Assembly (NCBI GenBank): GCA_021778805.1
Contig: JAJYBV010000004.1
Coordinates: 1 to 64,000 of the forward strand
Origin: Chloroflexota bacterium
Lineage (GTDB): Bacteria; Chloroflexota; Ktedonobacteria; Ktedonobacterales; JACDGC01
Reading direction: 5' to 3'
Length of the DNA stretch: 64,000 nucleotides
Every line of letters starts with the position of its first letter. The first letter of the stretch is position 1. Shown here piece after piece: positions 1-11,661 of this stretch. The translations under genes were made by a program, and so were the position numbers. Under the pieces are notes generated by a model. The model did not search any database. It had not been told where the DNA came from and saw only the letters and a list, made by a program, of their open reading frames with translations.

Positions 1-93
1 ACCTTCCGAACGGAACCAGGATTTCTCCTGACCGAGTCTGGTGAACGTGCCCTTGCGGGACTGGGCCTGGACTTTCGTGGCCGAAGCCACTGA
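1..93 (+). CDS. C-terminal fragment of a winged-helix (ArsR-like) regulator, truncated by window start
   Basis: Frame 1 reads ...TFRTEPGFLLTESGERALAGLGLDFRGRSH* ending at TGA 91-93; resembles the C-terminal 'LTxxGxxxLxxLGLDL' of ArsR-family regulators. Only 30 codons visible. Confidence 0.4.
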   Translation, partial: TFRTEPGFLLTESGERALAGLGLDFRGRSH

Positions 94-196
94 GTCTTCA
101 GCTCAGTGGTTGTTCACACATTACGTGCGCCTATCAAAATACCATTTGAACTAACGGATAAAATAGTATATACTAATAGTGTTGGCTTTTCAAAAT

Positions 197-269
197 GCGC
201 CTGTAGCTCAGCGGATAGAGCAACCGCCTTCTAAGCGGTGGGCCGTAGGTTCGATTCCTATCAGGCGCG
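197..269 (+). tRNA. tRNA-Arg (anticodon TCT)
   Basis: Full cloverleaf: acceptor GCGCCTG/CAGGCGC, D-stem GCTC/GAGC, anticodon stem ACCGC/GCGGT with loop CTTCTAA, T-arm GTAGG-TTCGATT-CCTAT, discriminator G. Confidence 0.95.
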
Positions 270-276
270 CCCAATA

Positions 277-1425
277 TTATACACCCCCATAACTGTGCAA
301 ACCAGGCACTAAAAAGCTGACCCCAATGTAAGTAAAGAGTGTTGCGGCAAATCCCGCTATAAGTACCCATGCGATAAATCGGCCGCGAATACTGTATATT
401 CCCCGTAAATGCAGATAAACAGCATATACCAGCCAAGTTATTAACGCTGATGTTTCCTTTGGGTCCCAGCTCCAATAATGTCCCCATGCGTAATTTGCCC
501 AATAAGAACCTAATATTATTCCAATTGCCAGCAGAGGAAATCCAACAATTACTGCGCGATATCCTAAGTCATCGGCTGCTTCAAATGTTGGCAGCCAAGA
601 ATAGCGGGCAACGCCGCTATCTCCTTGCGCCAGCATAATTACTGCACAGCCAAAAGAAACCATCAGGAAGGCATATGATATTATCATCATGGAAACATGC
701 AACGCTAAAATTGGATTATCTTGCAAAGCGGGAGTTATCTGCCCAAAACTCAGTGGCTGCGCCTGATGATAAACATCTCCAACCCATTGCGCATACAGCA
801 GCAGCAGGAAACTTGCGGTTGCGGCAAATATGCCAAGCGCATTGGTGTGGTAGCGAATTGCAAAAAAGAGGTAGGCAATCGTTAAAAAACATGCAAGAGC
901 AATTGTTGCCTCATACATATTCACCCAAGGAGCGTGGTGAGTAATTAATGTTCGGAACATCATAACCATAGCTAATGTGAACGCAAGGGTCCACGTAAAT
1001 ACCATCCCCAGCCGCCCAAGCGCAATAACATCCGGCTGCATGGCCAAATCTTTATCAGCCATTTCGTATTCGGTATCTGCGTCAGTTTCAAGGTTAATGC
1101 TTGAAGAACGATTTCTGTGCATTGAAATATTCAGCAAATCTAATTGCGCAGAGACAAAATGGGCAAACAGGTTTAATGGCCGCAGCTGCCTTCCGCTGCC
1201 TTGTGCAGGTGCAGGGACCATAGAAACAACTCGGGAAACTTTGCCTCCGGAAGTGTTTTTGGGGGATTTTGCTCCACGATAATTATGAAGCGCAAATAAA
1301 AAAAATGTAACCGTTGCAATGCCTGATACGATAAAAGAGGCGTCGAAGAATGTTGTGTACATGAGTTGCATATTGAAAAGTTCCTTTGCATAATCCGCCC
1401 AACCATACTGTTTGGGAAACACCAT
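277..1425 (-). CDS. Cytochrome c biogenesis protein CcsA/CcsB (ResC-like) with WWD-type haem-handling motif
   Basis: Multi-TM protein with WGHYWSWDPKETSALITWLVYAVYLHLRG near the C-terminus, diagnostic of CcsA/CcmC/CcmF proteins. Confidence 0.88.
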   Translation of the reverse strand: MVFPKQYGWADYAKELFNMQLMYTTFFDASFIVSGIATVTFFLFALHNYRGAKSPKNTSGGKVSRVVSMVPAPAQGSGRQLRPLNLFAHFVSAQLDLLNISMHRNRSSSINLETDADTEYEMADKDLAMQPDVIALGRLGMVFTWTLAFTLAMVMMFRTLITHHAPWVNMYEATIALACFLTIAYLFFAIRYHTNALGIFAATASFLLLLYAQWVGDVYHQAQPLSFGQITPALQDNPILALHVSMMIISYAFLMVSFGCAVIMLAQGDSGVARYSWLPTFEAADDLGYRAVIVGFPLLAIGIILGSYWANYAWGHYWSWDPKETSALITWLVYAVYLHLRGIYSIRGRFIAWVLIAGFAATLFTYIGVSFLVPGLHSYGGV

Positions 1426-1708
1426 ATACTAGATAATGTATCACTGCAAATGATAATTCGCAATAGGCTATTTTGTCTTGATTGGTTGCTATTTGACGCA
1501 AGAAAACATACTTTACAGCAGATTTACCGCTGATTTTGCAGATAGCTGGTGTGCGCCTATATGTGGTTTCGTGGTATACTCAAGTAATATGCAATTCGCG
1601 GATCTGCGCCGCTGCGCGTACAACATTCACAATGGCTTCTGCGCCGCACATAGTACATATTATAGCTGCTGAACAGACAGCACATTTTGATAGATACCTA
1701 TTTAAAAA

Positions 1709-3127
1709 ATGGAGGTTAAAAAGTTGAACGTCACGTTTGAAACAACCGAAGACAGTGAAGCAACTTTTACCGTTCAATTAGAATGGAATGAAATTCTTAA
1801 AGAATATAATAAAGTTCTGAACGGATATATTCAAAAAGCCAAAGTTCCGGGGTTTCGGCCGGGACATGCCCCCAAATCGATGATTGAACGCATGTATAAT
1901 AAAAATCTTTTGTTAAGCGAGGCTGTTGAAACACTTGCTGAAAAAGTTGCCGTCCAAAAAGCTATAGATAGCGATGTTACCATTTTAACTCATGCGCATT
2001 TCCATACCGAAATGGTCGATGAAGGGAAAGATGTTACTTTAACCGGAACATTTCCGGTTTTAAGCAAAGGTGTGCTAGGAGATTACAATGATATTCGCAT
2101 ATCTATCCCTGATGTTATTGTTTCAGATGAAGAAGTTGACCAAGTAATTGATTCGTATCTTAAAGAACGCCCCATCTTTAAAGCGTTGGATCGCCCGGCG
2201 CAAATTGGCGATTCTGTTACGGTTGGAATGACCTATATTGTGAACGAAAAAACTGTTGGAGATTTAGACCAAGATCAACAGTTTGAATTACTTGAAAACC
2301 GCACAGGTTTATTTGCAGGGATAGACGCTTTTTTATCTGGTATGTCTGAAGGGGATACAAAGGAATTTGAAACAACACTTCCTGATGACTATCCTTCTGA
2401 ATCATTTGCCGGTAAAACAGTGCATTTTACCGTAAATATGCGGCAGGTTTCTGTAAAAGAATATCTTGTGATCGATGATAATTTTGCAAAACAAGAAGCC
2501 GGCGTAGATACGGTTGAAGAGATGCGAAATTCGATTCGTTCCAACCAATATTTCCAAAAATTGCAAAGTATGGAACGAAACTTGCAGAATGATTTAATTG
2601 ATCAGTTAGTTGCTAAGTTAGAGTTAAGTGTTCCGAAAGAACTTATCGAGACGGAACTCAATGATATGATGCAAGATATGGCGGAACTTATCGGCCAATC
2701 TATGCCGCTTGCTGATTATTTAAAAATGATTGGAAAAGATGAAAATACATATCGTGAAGAACTTCGTCCAGACGCAATTCGCAGAATTAAGCAGCGAAGG
2801 GCGCTCAGCCTTGTGGCCGACCGGGAAAATATTACTGTAACTGCACAAGATATTCAAAATGTTGTCAATGAATATAATCAATCAAAACCGGGCCAGCATG
2901 TACGAGCTTCACAGTTAAGCAATAATCAGCGAATTGTTATTGTAAATAGGCTGCGTAATGATGAAGCTTTGAAATTGCTGATGAGGAAATGCTATGTATA
3001 CGAAAAAGTAGAAAATAGTGATTCATCTGCTTCAGAGCCGGCTGAAGATGCATTGCAAGAGCAAAATAAACAAATTGAGGAAGATACTCTTGCCTCAGAG
3101 CCTGTTACTGACGATACTATATCATAG
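1709..3127 (+). CDS. tig: Trigger factor
   Basis: N-terminal VPGFRPGHAPKSMIERMY ribosome-binding signature, central PPIase-like region and C-terminal chaperone domain; directly upstream of clpX. Confidence 0.9.
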   Translation: MEVKKLNVTFETTEDSEATFTVQLEWNEILKEYNKVLNGYIQKAKVPGFRPGHAPKSMIERMYNKNLLLSEAVETLAEKVAVQKAIDSDVTILTHAHFHTEMVDEGKDVTLTGTFPVLSKGVLGDYNDIRISIPDVIVSDEEVDQVIDSYLKERPIFKALDRPAQIGDSVTVGMTYIVNEKTVGDLDQDQQFELLENRTGLFAGIDAFLSGMSEGDTKEFETTLPDDYPSESFAGKTVHFTVNMRQVSVKEYLVIDDNFAKQEAGVDTVEEMRNSIRSNQYFQKLQSMERNLQNDLIDQLVAKLELSVPKELIETELNDMMQDMAELIGQSMPLADYLKMIGKDENTYREELRPDAIRRIKQRRALSLVADRENITVTAQDIQNVVNEYNQSKPGQHVRASQLSNNQRIVIVNRLRNDEALKLLMRKCYVYEKVENSDSSASEPAEDALQEQNKQIEEDTLASEPVTDDTIS

Positions 3128-3243
3128 TAAGAGAATATTGCCGGTAAGATAATTATTTTGCCGGCTCACTACTTCATAGTGATAAACCTTGTACTATTTA
3201 AGTGAAAATGGCGGGCTAACTTGCTGCCACGAAAGGGAAAAGC

Positions 3244-4512
3244 ATGACATACCGATGCTCATTTTGTCAAAAAAACCAAGATGAGGTGCAAAAGCTGATT
3301 GCTGGCCCGTCTGGTGTTTATATTTGTGACGAGTGTGTCGATCTTTGCCGGGAAATTATCGAAGAAGATCATTCGCATGCGCCGAAAACGCCACGAGCAT
3401 CCAGCGCTAAACTTCCAACTCCGAAAAAAATTCATGAGCAGCTTGACCAGTACGTCATTGGGCAAGACCGCGCTAAAAAATCACTCGCGGTCGCTGTATA
3501 TAATCACTTCAAACGCATCAATATGATTGGCCAATCGGATGATGTCGAAATTAGCAAAAGTAATATTTTGCTGGTTGGGCCAACCGGCAGTGGCAAAACT
3601 CTGCTGGCGCAAACTTTGGCTAAAGTGCTGGATGTGCCGTTTTGCATTGCAGACGCTACCGCGCTGACCGAAGCCGGCTATGTTGGCGAAGATGTGGAAA
3701 ATATTCTGTTGCGGCTGATTCAAGTCGCTGATTTTGATATTGCCCGCGCTGAACGCGGAATTGTATATATTGATGAAATTGATAAAATTGCGCGTAAATC
3801 AGATAATCCTTCCATTACCCGGGATGTTTCTGGTGAAGGCGTGCAGCAAGCTTTATTGAAGATTATTGAAGGCACTGTTGCAAATGTTCCCCCACAAGGC
3901 GGACGCAAACACCCCCATCAAGATTTTCTTCAAATAAATACCCAAAACATCTTATTTATCTGCGGCGGCGCATTTGAAGGCCTGGATAAACAAGTTGCTT
4001 CCAGATTAAATAGCGCCCGCTCGCTAGGTTTTACCTCTGCGCCGTTTGACACAAAAACTACCAATAATGCGCTGGCGCACGTTATGCAGGAAGATTTACT
4101 GAAGTTTGGGCTTATCCCCGAATTTATCGGCCGCCTTCCCGTGCTGGTTTCACTAGACAGCCTAGATTCCGATACATTAGTTCGCATTTTAACTGAACCG
4201 CGCAACGCTATTACTAAACAATACCAGAAAATTTTACAACTCGATCGGATTGAACTGGTATTTACCCCCGATGCTTTAGAGGCAACCGCTGAAGAAGCAA
4301 TAAAACATAAAACCGGCGCCCGCGGATTAAGAACTATTTTAGAATCCGTTTTGCTGGATGTTATGTTTGAAGCCCCTTCGCGAAATGATGTCCGCAAAGT
4401 AGTGATTAATGGTGACGCGATTCGTAAAATCACCAAACCGCAAATGCTGCTGCGCGATGGCAAACCAATCTCCGGATCTGTCACCGATGTACAGGGGTCT
4501 GCGTCGGCATAA
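3244..4512 (+). CDS. clpX: ATP-dependent Clp protease ATP-binding subunit ClpX
   Basis: N-terminal C4 zinc finger (CSFCQKNQ...CDECVDLC), Walker [40 protein letters not shown]. Confidence 0.97.
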   Translation: MTYRCSFCQKNQDEVQKLIAGPSGVYICDECVDLCREIIEEDHSHAPKTPRASSAKLPTPKKIHEQLDQYVIGQDRAKKSLAVAVYNHFKRINMIGQSDDVEISKSNILLVGPTGSGKTLLAQTLAKVLDVPFCIADATALTEAGYVGEDVENILLRLIQVADFDIARAERGIVYIDEIDKIARKSDNPSITRDVSGEGVQQALLKIIEGTVANVPPQGGRKHPHQDFLQINTQNILFICGGAFEGLDKQVASRLNSARSLGFTSAPFDTKTTNNALAHVMQEDLLKFGLIPEFIGRLPVLVSLDSLDSDTLVRILTEPRNAITKQYQKILQLDRIELVFTPDALEATAEEAIKHKTGARGLRTILESVLLDVMFEAPSRNDVRKVVINGDAIRKITKPQMLLRDGKPISGSVTDVQGSASA

Positions 4513-4555
4513 CGCAGTACAGGTTTTGCAGTTTTATTAACATAACTGAAGCAGA

Positions 4556-4588
4556 AATAACCGAAGCAAAAGCTTCGGTTATTTTTTT
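4556..4588 (+). terminator. Rho-independent terminator after clpX
   Basis: AATAACCGAAGC-AAAA-overlapping loop-GCTTCGGTTATT perfect stem followed by a T-run. Confidence 0.85.
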
Positions 4589-4795
4589 GCTAATCAGATA
4601 TTCAGAAAATGTGGGATATTCCGATACATAAAATAAATGGTTCATTGAAAGCCTGCTATTTTTCACACACAGTACAAACTGTTCTGTTACCTGGTTGTGT
4701 TTGAGTTAACAGCATGCACCTCTTCTGTGTAAATGAATGCGTGTATTGCAAGCGGCTAAATTACTGAACACATATTATGTATTAAGGAGATAGTT

Positions 4796-6529
4796 ATGTT
4801 CTCTCGGTTACGGTGGTTGAATGATATCAAACTCAGCGTGAAAATCCCTGCTACATTTTTAATAATCATACTTTTAATGGCAATAATGGGCGGTCTCGCT
4901 ATCAGCGCGTTAACACAGCTCAATACTGTCGCTCAAGATTCTGCTAATCATCAGATTCCCAAAATTGTTGTGCTGGGGAAAATACGCCTAGGAGTTGTAA
5001 GTTATAAAGCAGATGTTTTAGCGGCGGTTGCTGCGCCGGATGCTGCCACTATGGCAATTTATAGTAATAATTTTACTGCTGACGCGAACCAAATTACGAA
5101 TAATATATCCAGTTATACTGCCCTTGTAACCAGTTCACAGGGAAAGGCAATGCTGCAAAATTTTCAAGCTGTGTATCAGCCATGGCTTGCAACGATACAA
5201 TCACTTACTCAGGCGCTGCAGCAAAATAACACCGGCCACACAAGCCAAATTGCGTATACCGCAACGCACGATCTTAATCAGCAAACGAATGCAGTTGTAA
5301 CTGAATTAACATCAATGGTTACCTATACTCAAAATAAGGTTAATAGCGATAGCGCCAATTTAAACAACACATACAGCCAAATGATAACCATTACTGTGAT
5401 TTTGTTCTTGCTGGCTATTATTATCAGTATGGTGTTAAGTCAACTTCTCAGCAAAATAATCGTCGATCCACTGCATGCCGTTGGTAAAACTGTGCGGGAT
5501 ATTTCTGACGGAATACTTGATGATATTTCAGATTTAGTAACTCAATATGGCGGTAAAGACGCAACGGGACAAATAGTAATTGGATTAAATGAATCTATTT
5601 TAAAATTGCGTACTTTAATTGGCAATGTAACCAAAATGAGCGCACGTATGACTAAATCAAGTGATCGGATCAATGAGATTGTCCATAAATCTCATGAAAT
5701 AACGGAGCAGGTATCGGAAACCATCCACCAAGTTGCGGTTGGCGCACAAGATCAAAGCGCTCAATTAAATGTGGTAACAACCGAATCCGATGTACTTGGG
5801 CAGCAAAGCCAGCAAATGCAAACTATGTCTTCGGAAACTATGTTGATTATGATGGCGTTGAAAAAAGACATTGAAACAACTGCACAGCAAATGAATGTAT
5901 TGGCTGCCGGCTCTATAGAGATTGGACAAATTGTACAAACTATTAACGATTTGGCCGACCAAACGAATTTATTGGCGCTCAACGCCGCTATCGAAGCCGC
6001 AAGAGCGGGTGAACAAGGACGTGGATTTGCTGTTGTAGCAGAGGAAGTGCGCAAACTTGCAGAACGTTCCGCAGCTTCAACTCAAGATATCCGCAAACTT
6101 ATCGGCACAACCCAAAGTGAAACGCAAAAAGCCGTTGAGTCCATGGAATTGAGTGTGCAGCAAGTAGATTCCGGTACTGCAAAGGTTGCGGGTACAGCTG
6201 ATGCCGCAAAACAAATGGCAGAGAGAATCCGTCGCGTCAACGAAGCTATTTTATCGGTTGCCAGTGTAAAAGAAGAAAACAGCGCTGCTGCCGAGGAAGT
6301 TTCCGCAGCTACACTCGAAATGCTGGAGCAATCTAACCAGATGGTGCAAACTATCGATACGGTAAAGAATATTGCTAGCGATCTCTATGACGCTGCCTTA
6401 GTATTTAAGTGGAACTATGAGGATAATTGGCCGGCCCGCGGCATGCGCGCTTCGGACGATCCCCCATATCATCCTGTGCCAGCAACTAAAGAAGAGCTGA
6501 AAGAGTTGACGTTCCGCAAGGCGGCATAA
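4796..6529 (+). CDS. Methyl-accepting chemotaxis protein (4HB sensor-like, HAMP, MA signalling domain)
   Basis: Two TM segments, HAMP-like stretch, and the highly conserved [35 protein letters not shown]. Confidence 0.93.
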   Translation: MFSRLRWLNDIKLSVKIPATFLIIILLMAIMGGLAISALTQLNTVAQDSANHQIPKIVVLGKIRLGVVSYKADVLAAVAAPDAATMAIYSNNFTADANQITNNISSYTALVTSSQGKAMLQNFQAVYQPWLATIQSLTQALQQNNTGHTSQIAYTATHDLNQQTNAVVTELTSMVTYTQNKVNSDSANLNNTYSQMITITVILFLLAIIISMVLSQLLSKIIVDPLHAVGKTVRDISDGILDDISDLVTQYGGKDATGQIVIGLNESILKLRTLIGNVTKMSARMTKSSDRINEIVHKSHEITEQVSETIHQVAVGAQDQSAQLNVVTTESDVLGQQSQQMQTMSSETMLIMMALKKDIETTAQQMNVLAAGSIEIGQIVQTINDLADQTNLLALNAAIEAARAGEQGRGFAVVAEEVRKLAERSAASTQDIRKLIGTTQSETQKAVESMELSVQQVDSGTAKVAGTADAAKQMAERIRRVNEAILSVASVKEENSAAAEEVSAATLEMLEQSNQMVQTIDTVKNIASDLYDAALVFKWNYEDNWPARGMRASDDPPYHPVPATKEELKELTFRKAA

Positions 6530-6577
6530 CATACCATATCTTTCGAAATGACTGCACGTCTGCAAAAGACCGAGATA

Positions 6578-6815
6578 CGTAAGGGGCGCCCCTACCGGAT
6601 TGCATGGCCTCAGGTGTGACCGTGCGGCGTATGCTTTCAAATAAACGAGATGTAGCGGCGCTTGTGCTTCGGAGCGGTGTAGGTGGCTTGTTTTCCCCCA
6701 CTCCACCCATGTGTACCGTGCGGTGTTTGTTCAACAACAGGCACTATGGATGCTCAATGTACTCTGCTCTGTTGATCTTCATCCTGATGAAAATATCAAA
6801 GATCATAAAGGTCGC
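6578..6815 (+). repeat. Composite intergenic repeat (module C/D/B family), copy 1
   Basis: Shares GGGGCGCCCCTACCGGATTGCATGGCCTCAGGTG...GCGCTTGTGCTTCGGAGCGGTG...GTGTACCGTGCGGTGTTTGTTCAACAACAGGCACTATGG...ATCCTGATGAAAATATCAAAGA with 49434-49725. Confidence 0.8.
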
Positions 6816-6860
6816 CCTTGATGATCGACTGCCAATACTGTCCTATTGCAATTGCAAATT

Positions 6861-7832
6861 TTAAGAAGCATAATCCTTTAAAAGCGGATTAAAACCGGGA
6901 GCGCGCAATTTGCGCAGCGCCTTTACCTCAATTTGGCGAATCCGTTCCCGTGTCAGCCGAAACTCGTGGCTAACTTCTTCTAACGTATATGCATGGCCGT
7001 CTTTCAATCCGTTGCGCATTTCAATAATTTTTCTTTCACGCGGGTGTAGTGTTTCCAGCGCAGTATCTATTTGGTCGCGCATCGCCTGAATTGCAACTGC
7101 GTCTATAGGCGCAACGATCGATGGATCTTCAACAATATCACCCAAATGATATTGTTCGTCATCAGCAATCGGCGCATCTAGAGAAATCGGCTGTTCAGAC
7201 ATGCCTAACAATTCCACAACCTTATCTTTTGGTACGCCAGCCGCTTCAGCAATTTCTTCAGGGGTTGGCTCTCGGCCATTTTCTTGATATAAGTTGCGAT
7301 GTATCCGTTTCAGTTTAAAAATTAATTCCATGACATGCACTGGAATGTGTATTGAGCGCGAATATTCAGCAATTGCGCGTGATATTGCTTGGCGAATCCA
7401 CCAAGTAGCGTATGTGCTGAATCGGTTTCGCCTGCGATAATCGAATTTTTGTGCCGCACGCATAAGACCAAAATTGCCTTCCTGAATTAAATCCAGCAGC
7501 GGCATGCCCTGACTGGCATAGCGCTTAGCAATGCTTACCACCAGCCGCAAATTGCATTCAATTAATTTTGTGCGGGCATTTGTATCTCCACCGGCAATTC
7601 GCTCAGCCAAAATTAATTCTTCTTCGGCGTTCAACAGGGGATATCTGCCGATTTCCTTTAAATATTGCTTCACCGCATCATCCATGCGGTCGTCGTCGTC
7701 GCTTTCGGGTTCAAATTCCTCTAAAATATCAATATCCGAAATGGTTTCCGTTTGTTCCGTTTCCTGCTCTGCCTCGTGAGTATCACTTTGCTGCATGCGC
7801 AAAGTTGAAGTAAATCTGGCTTGAACGTTCAT
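6861..7832 (-). CDS. Sigma-70 family RNA polymerase sigma factor (RpoD/SigA-like, no visible region 1.1)
   Basis: Regions 2-4: [61 protein letters not shown] and [18 protein letters not shown]. Start set at 7832 because AAGGAG lies about 9 nt upstream; the ORF opens to 7871. Confidence 0.93.
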   Translation of the reverse strand: MNVQARFTSTLRMQQSDTHEAEQETEQTETISDIDILEEFEPESDDDDRMDDAVKQYLKEIGRYPLLNAEEELILAERIAGGDTNARTKLIECNLRLVVSIAKRYASQGMPLLDLIQEGNFGLMRAAQKFDYRRRNRFSTYATWWIRQAISRAIAEYSRSIHIPVHVMELIFKLKRIHRNLYQENGREPTPEEIAEAAGVPKDKVVELLGMSEQPISLDAPIADDEQYHLGDIVEDPSIVAPIDAVAIQAMRDQIDTALETLHPRERKIIEMRNGLKDGHAYTLEEVSHEFRLTRERIRQIEVKALRKLRAPGFNPLLKDYAS

Positions 7833-8296
7833 AGTCTGATGCTCCTTCAGTCTCAAAATAAGTAAATACATAAAATTTTTCTGCGCTTTCCTGCGCGTAA
7901 CACTTTATATTGCACACTATTAACCACATTTGAATTGTAAAGGATTATGCAAGATGTAGAATATGTGTTCTTGTATTAATAAATCTTGGAAAACAGTGGT
8001 CTTGTACAAATTTGGCAAATTTTTTAAGGATAAATCATATGAAAATTGCTCTAAAAAATAGGAGTTTCGGGTATCGTTACGGGTATTTCAGCCCGCCATT
8101 TATGGACCTTTCGGCTGTATGAACCGGAAAATTTTTCCGCTGAGTGGGGAATATTCCCCAATTTCTGTAAGTATCACCCAAACAAACTTCGGTTGAATAA
8201 TCCGGCTCACTTCACTATTCAAATCTCACAAATTTGCTACATGAGCGGAAGCGTCTTGAAATAATAGCTATGTGTAGTATATACTTGTTAATATAA

Positions 8297-8315
8297 ACCC
8301 CTACCCGGGGGGTAT
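8297..8315 (+). promoter_or_regulatory. Putative CsoR operator
   Basis: ACCCCTACCCGGGGGGTAT just upstream of csoR resembles the known C/G-run CsoR operator dyad (TACCC...GGGTA). Confidence 0.65.
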
Positions 8316-8350
8316 GGATAATTTCCGGCAGAAGGTAATGAGGCAAAATA

Positions 8351-8623
8351 ATGAAAGCAGATACCGATGACATTTTGAAACGTATGCGTTATATTGAAGG
8401 CCACTTAAGCGGCATTCGGAAAATGATTGAATCAGATCAATATTGTGTTGATATTTTGCGGCAAACTTACGCAGTGCGTAAATCTATTGAAAAAATGGAA
8501 GCTATTATTCTGGAAAATCATCTGCGTAGCTGTGTGCCTGATGGAATACGCGAAGGTCGTGAAGACGCGGTTATCTCTGAACTTATTCAACTTTATAATC
8601 TAGCCGGCAATCAGGAAAAGTAA
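8351..8623 (+). CDS. csoR: Copper-sensing repressor CsoR-family protein
   Basis: MKADTDDILKRMRYIEGHLSGIRKMI...YCVDIL...NHLRSCV: CsoR fold with the Cys-His-Cys copper ligand pattern; adjacent to copA. Confidence 0.9.
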   Translation: MKADTDDILKRMRYIEGHLSGIRKMIESDQYCVDILRQTYAVRKSIEKMEAIILENHLRSCVPDGIREGREDAVISELIQLYNLAGNQEK

Positions 8624-8647
8624 CGGGAAAGAAGGCTTAATGCTGCT

Positions 8648-11230
8648 ATGCTGAATCATCAAACTGTTTCCTCCGATTCTGAACCGATGCAGTCGGCTTC
8701 ATTTGCGCTGGAAGGTATGAGTTGCGCTTCATGCGCGCTTCGAATAGAAAAAAATTTAAAGAAAGTGCCGGGAGTACAGACAGCGTCGGTCAATTTTGCC
8801 AGCGAACGCGCCAGTGTTGTCTTTGATCCCTCTGCGGCATCCATTGAAGATCTTATTCAAAAAGTTCGCGACACCGGTTATGACGCCACAGTAGACGCTA
8901 AAGATTTGCCGACTGCGCCAAAAGAAGAAATATTGGAATTGGCGATTACGGGTATGACATGCGCCTCGTGCGCGCGCCGTGTTGAAAAAGCGTTAACAAA
9001 AACAGCTGGGGTATTGTCGGCTAATGTGAATTTGGCAACAGAACGCGCCACTATAACGCTCGATTCTTCCGTAGTGTCAACGCAAAACCTGAAAACCGCT
9101 GTTACTAACGCCGGATATGGAGCCGAAGAGATTATTGAGGCTCCGCCTGCGCTGGCAACGCAGGAAACGGAAACGCTGGAAGATCCGCATGCGCTGAAAC
9201 AGCGGTTAGAGCTGCAGCGCCGCCAAAATAAACTGCTGCTTGGCGCTGCCTTAACGGTTCCGGTCGCTATACTTTCTATGTTCTTTATAAATCGGTTTCC
9301 AGGTGAAAATTTTCTGCTTTTTGCACTGACATTGCCGGTTTGGGCCTATGTTGGGTGGGATTTTCATAGCGTATCTATCCGTGTATTGCGGCATTTCAGC
9401 GCAAATATGGATGTGCTGGTTAGTTTAGGGTCTACTGCGGCTTTTTTCATGAGTGTGGCGGCAACACTTTTCCCGGCCGCCACCGGTGGAGTTACGTTTT
9501 ATGACACTGCCGCGTTAATTATTACACTTATTTATTTGGGAAAATACCTCGAAGCCAAGGCAAAAGGCCAGACTAACGAAGCTATTCGGAAATTGGCGGG
9601 GCTTCGCGCGCATATTGCGCATGTTGAACGCGGCGGGCAAGTTTTTGATATTGCTGCTGACCAAATTCGCGTTGGGGATATTTTAATCGTGAAAACCGGT
9701 GAAAAAATTCCAACGGATGGTATTGTTGTTGGCGGCGCGTCCTCGGTTGATGAATCGATGATTACCGGTGAAAGTATGCCGGTTGAAAAGCATGAGCAAG
9801 ATGCTGTTATCGGCGCTACAATCAACCAAACGGGAATGCTGCGAGTGCAAGCGGTTAAAATTGGCAAGGATACTATGCTCGCTAATATTATTCGCTTGGT
9901 AGAGCAGGCTCAGGGATCAAAAGCGCCAATTCAGCGATTTGCCGATACGGTTTCGGGAATTTTTGTTCCGGTTGTGTTAGGAATAGCTGCCCTAACTTTT
10001 GTGGGATGGTATGCGGCGGGAGCAATTTGGGGAATTCACCTTGCCGGAAGCGCGCATACAATTACTTGGCTGAATGCGCTGATAGCGGCAATTGCGGTAG
10101 TGGTAGTAGCCTGCCCATGTGCGCTGGGATTGGCAACACCTACGGCAATTATGGTTGGAACTGGGGTTGGCGCAGAAATGGGCATTTTAATTAAAGGCGG
10201 CGAAAGTTTAGAGCGGATGGGATCGGTTACGGCAATTGCGCTGGATAAAACCGGAACTATTACTCGTGGCAAACCGCAATTAACCGATGTTGTTGTAAAT
10301 CCGAACAGCCGATATTCTGCCGAAGAAATTTTGCAAATGGCGGCCGGCGCTGAATTTGCATCGGAACATCCGGTGGCGCAAGCGATTGTAGCCGGTGTGA
10401 AACAAAGAAACATTGTTCCTTCTGCGGAAATTACCGGCTATTCCGCAGTTCCGGGCCGAGGAGTTCGCGCAGAAATAGCCGGGCATGCTATTGCTGTTGG
10501 AACTTGGGCATATATGCTGGAAATGCATGTATCGGCAGATTCGCTTGAGGCGCTGCACAGCGAATTTGAATCGTTAGAAAATGCCGCTAAAACGGTTATG
10601 ATCACGGCAATTGATGGCCAAGCGGAAGCTGCGCTGGCGGTTGCAGATTCAGTTAAAATTGGATCGAAAGAAACTATACAAAAATTGCAGCAGCAAGGCA
10701 AACAGGTTTGGATGGTGACCGGTGATAATAAACGAACTGCGGCAAGTATTGCTGCGGAAGTTGGAATAGACCCGGAACATATTCTGGCGGAAACCTTGCC
10801 TGAAGATAAATCGAAAACTGTGGAATATTTGCATAGCCGCGGTGAAATTACAGCGTTTGCCGGCGATGGGGTTAATGACGCTCCGGCTTTGGCGGCGGCT
10901 GATATTAGCATTGCTATGGGTTCGGGATCCGAAATTGCCATGGAAGCTGCAGATATTACACTGGTAAAAGGTAATTTGCGAAGTATCGTTACTGCCATAG
11001 ATTTAGCGCGAGAAACTATGAAAACTATTCGGCTGAATTTATTCTGGGCGTTTGGCTATAACGTTATTCTGATACCGCTGGCAATTATTTCTCCCGCGAT
11101 ACCGGTTTTGCGTGATACTGCGCCTATTTTTGCCGCCGCGGCAATGGCAATGTCTTCTGTTACGGTGGTGAGCAATTCACTGTGGTTACGTCGGCTGAGC
11201 AAACGCTATGCGTCTGCAACATCCGTGTAA
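8648..11230 (+). CDS. copA: Copper-translocating P-type ATPase with two N-terminal HMA domains
   Basis: [12 protein letters not shown] and [15 protein letters not shown] motif ([13 protein letters not shown]), [24 protein letters not shown]. Confidence 0.96.
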   Translation: MLNHQTVSSDSEPMQSASFALEGMSCASCALRIEKNLKKVPGVQTASVNFASERASVVFDPSAASIEDLIQKVRDTGYDATVDAKDLPTAPKEEILELAITGMTCASCARRVEKALTKTAGVLSANVNLATERATITLDSSVVSTQNLKTAVTNAGYGAEEIIEAPPALATQETETLEDPHALKQRLELQRRQNKLLLGAALTVPVAILSMFFINRFPGENFLLFALTLPVWAYVGWDFHSVSIRVLRHFSANMDVLVSLGSTAAFFMSVAATLFPAATGGVTFYDTAALIITLIYLGKYLEAKAKGQTNEAIRKLAGLRAHIAHVERGGQVFDIAADQIRVGDILIVKTGEKIPTDGIVVGGASSVDESMITGESMPVEKHEQDAVIGATINQTGMLRVQAVKIGKDTMLANIIRLVEQAQGSKAPIQRFADTVSGIFVPVVLGIAALTFVGWYAAGAIWGIHLAGSAHTITWLNALIAAIAVVVVACPCALGLATPTAIMVGTGVGAEMGILIKGGESLERMGSVTAIALDKTGTITRGKPQLTDVVVNPNSRYSAEEILQMAAGAEFASEHPVAQAIVAGVKQRNIVPSAEITGYSAVPGRGVRAEIAGHAIAVGTWAYMLEMHVSADSLEALHSEFESLENAAKTVMITAIDGQAEAALAVADSVKIGSKETIQKLQQQGKQVWMVTGDNKRTAASIAAEVGIDPEHILAETLPEDKSKTVEYLHSRGEITAFAGDGVNDAPALAAADISIAMGSGSEIAMEAADITLVKGNLRSIVTAIDLARETMKTIRLNLFWAFGYNVILIPLAIISPAIPVLRDTAPIFAAAAMAMSSVTVVSNSLWLRRLSKRYASATSV

Positions 11231-11420
11231 TATATTCTCGAGGTTATTGCTGAATATACGCGCATATATCTCTTTTTAGGTGACTGAGTGAGCGAATGTT
11301 GAATTGCGCATGCGATTCTCTGCGCATACCGCAGCATTAACCTTGAAGCATTTTTTATACATTATGAATCTGAGTTGCGGAGTTTCCGAATTTTCAGATT
11401 AAAAGGAAAGGTTTACACAT

Positions 11421-11642
11421 ATGTCTGCTTTGCAAGATATTACTTTATCAGTTCCTGATGTGAGCTGTGAGCATTGCGTTAAAACAATTAACGGCGCATT
11501 AAGCAAAGAAAACGGCGTGGATTTTGTTGAAACGAGCATTCCAACAAAATCGGTGCACGTTCGGTTCGATTCCGATACCATTTCTATGGCAAGGATTGAG
11601 GAAATTCTTGATGACGCCGGCTACACCGTAGCAAAAGCATAG
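11421..11642 (+). CDS. copZ: Heavy-metal-associated domain protein, CopZ-like copper chaperone
   Basis: 73 aa HMA domain with VSCEHC metal site, downstream of copA. Confidence 0.85.
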   Translation: MSALQDITLSVPDVSCEHCVKTINGALSKENGVDFVETSIPTKSVHVRFDSDTISMARIEEILDDAGYTVAKA

Positions 11643-11661
11643 CGTTCAGCTAGATTGTGCG

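Noticed and set aside
1-120. 6S RNA, tmRNA or SRP RNA tail at the window start
   Set aside because: No diagnostic conserved motifs; a clean coding frame with an ArsR-like C-terminus explains it better.
3930-4484. Antisense ORF inside clpX (184 aa)
   Set aside because: Shadow ORF; clpX identity is certain and the antisense product has no recognisable domain.
6398-6864. ORFs 6398..6706 -, 6486..6737 -, 6604..6864 +
   Set aside because: They overlap the composite repeat and the MCP 3' end; no family signal, shared with other repeat copies.
10036-10998. Antisense ORFs inside copA
   Set aside because: Shadow frames of copA rich in Ala/Ser/Ile, typical of reverse-strand artefacts.
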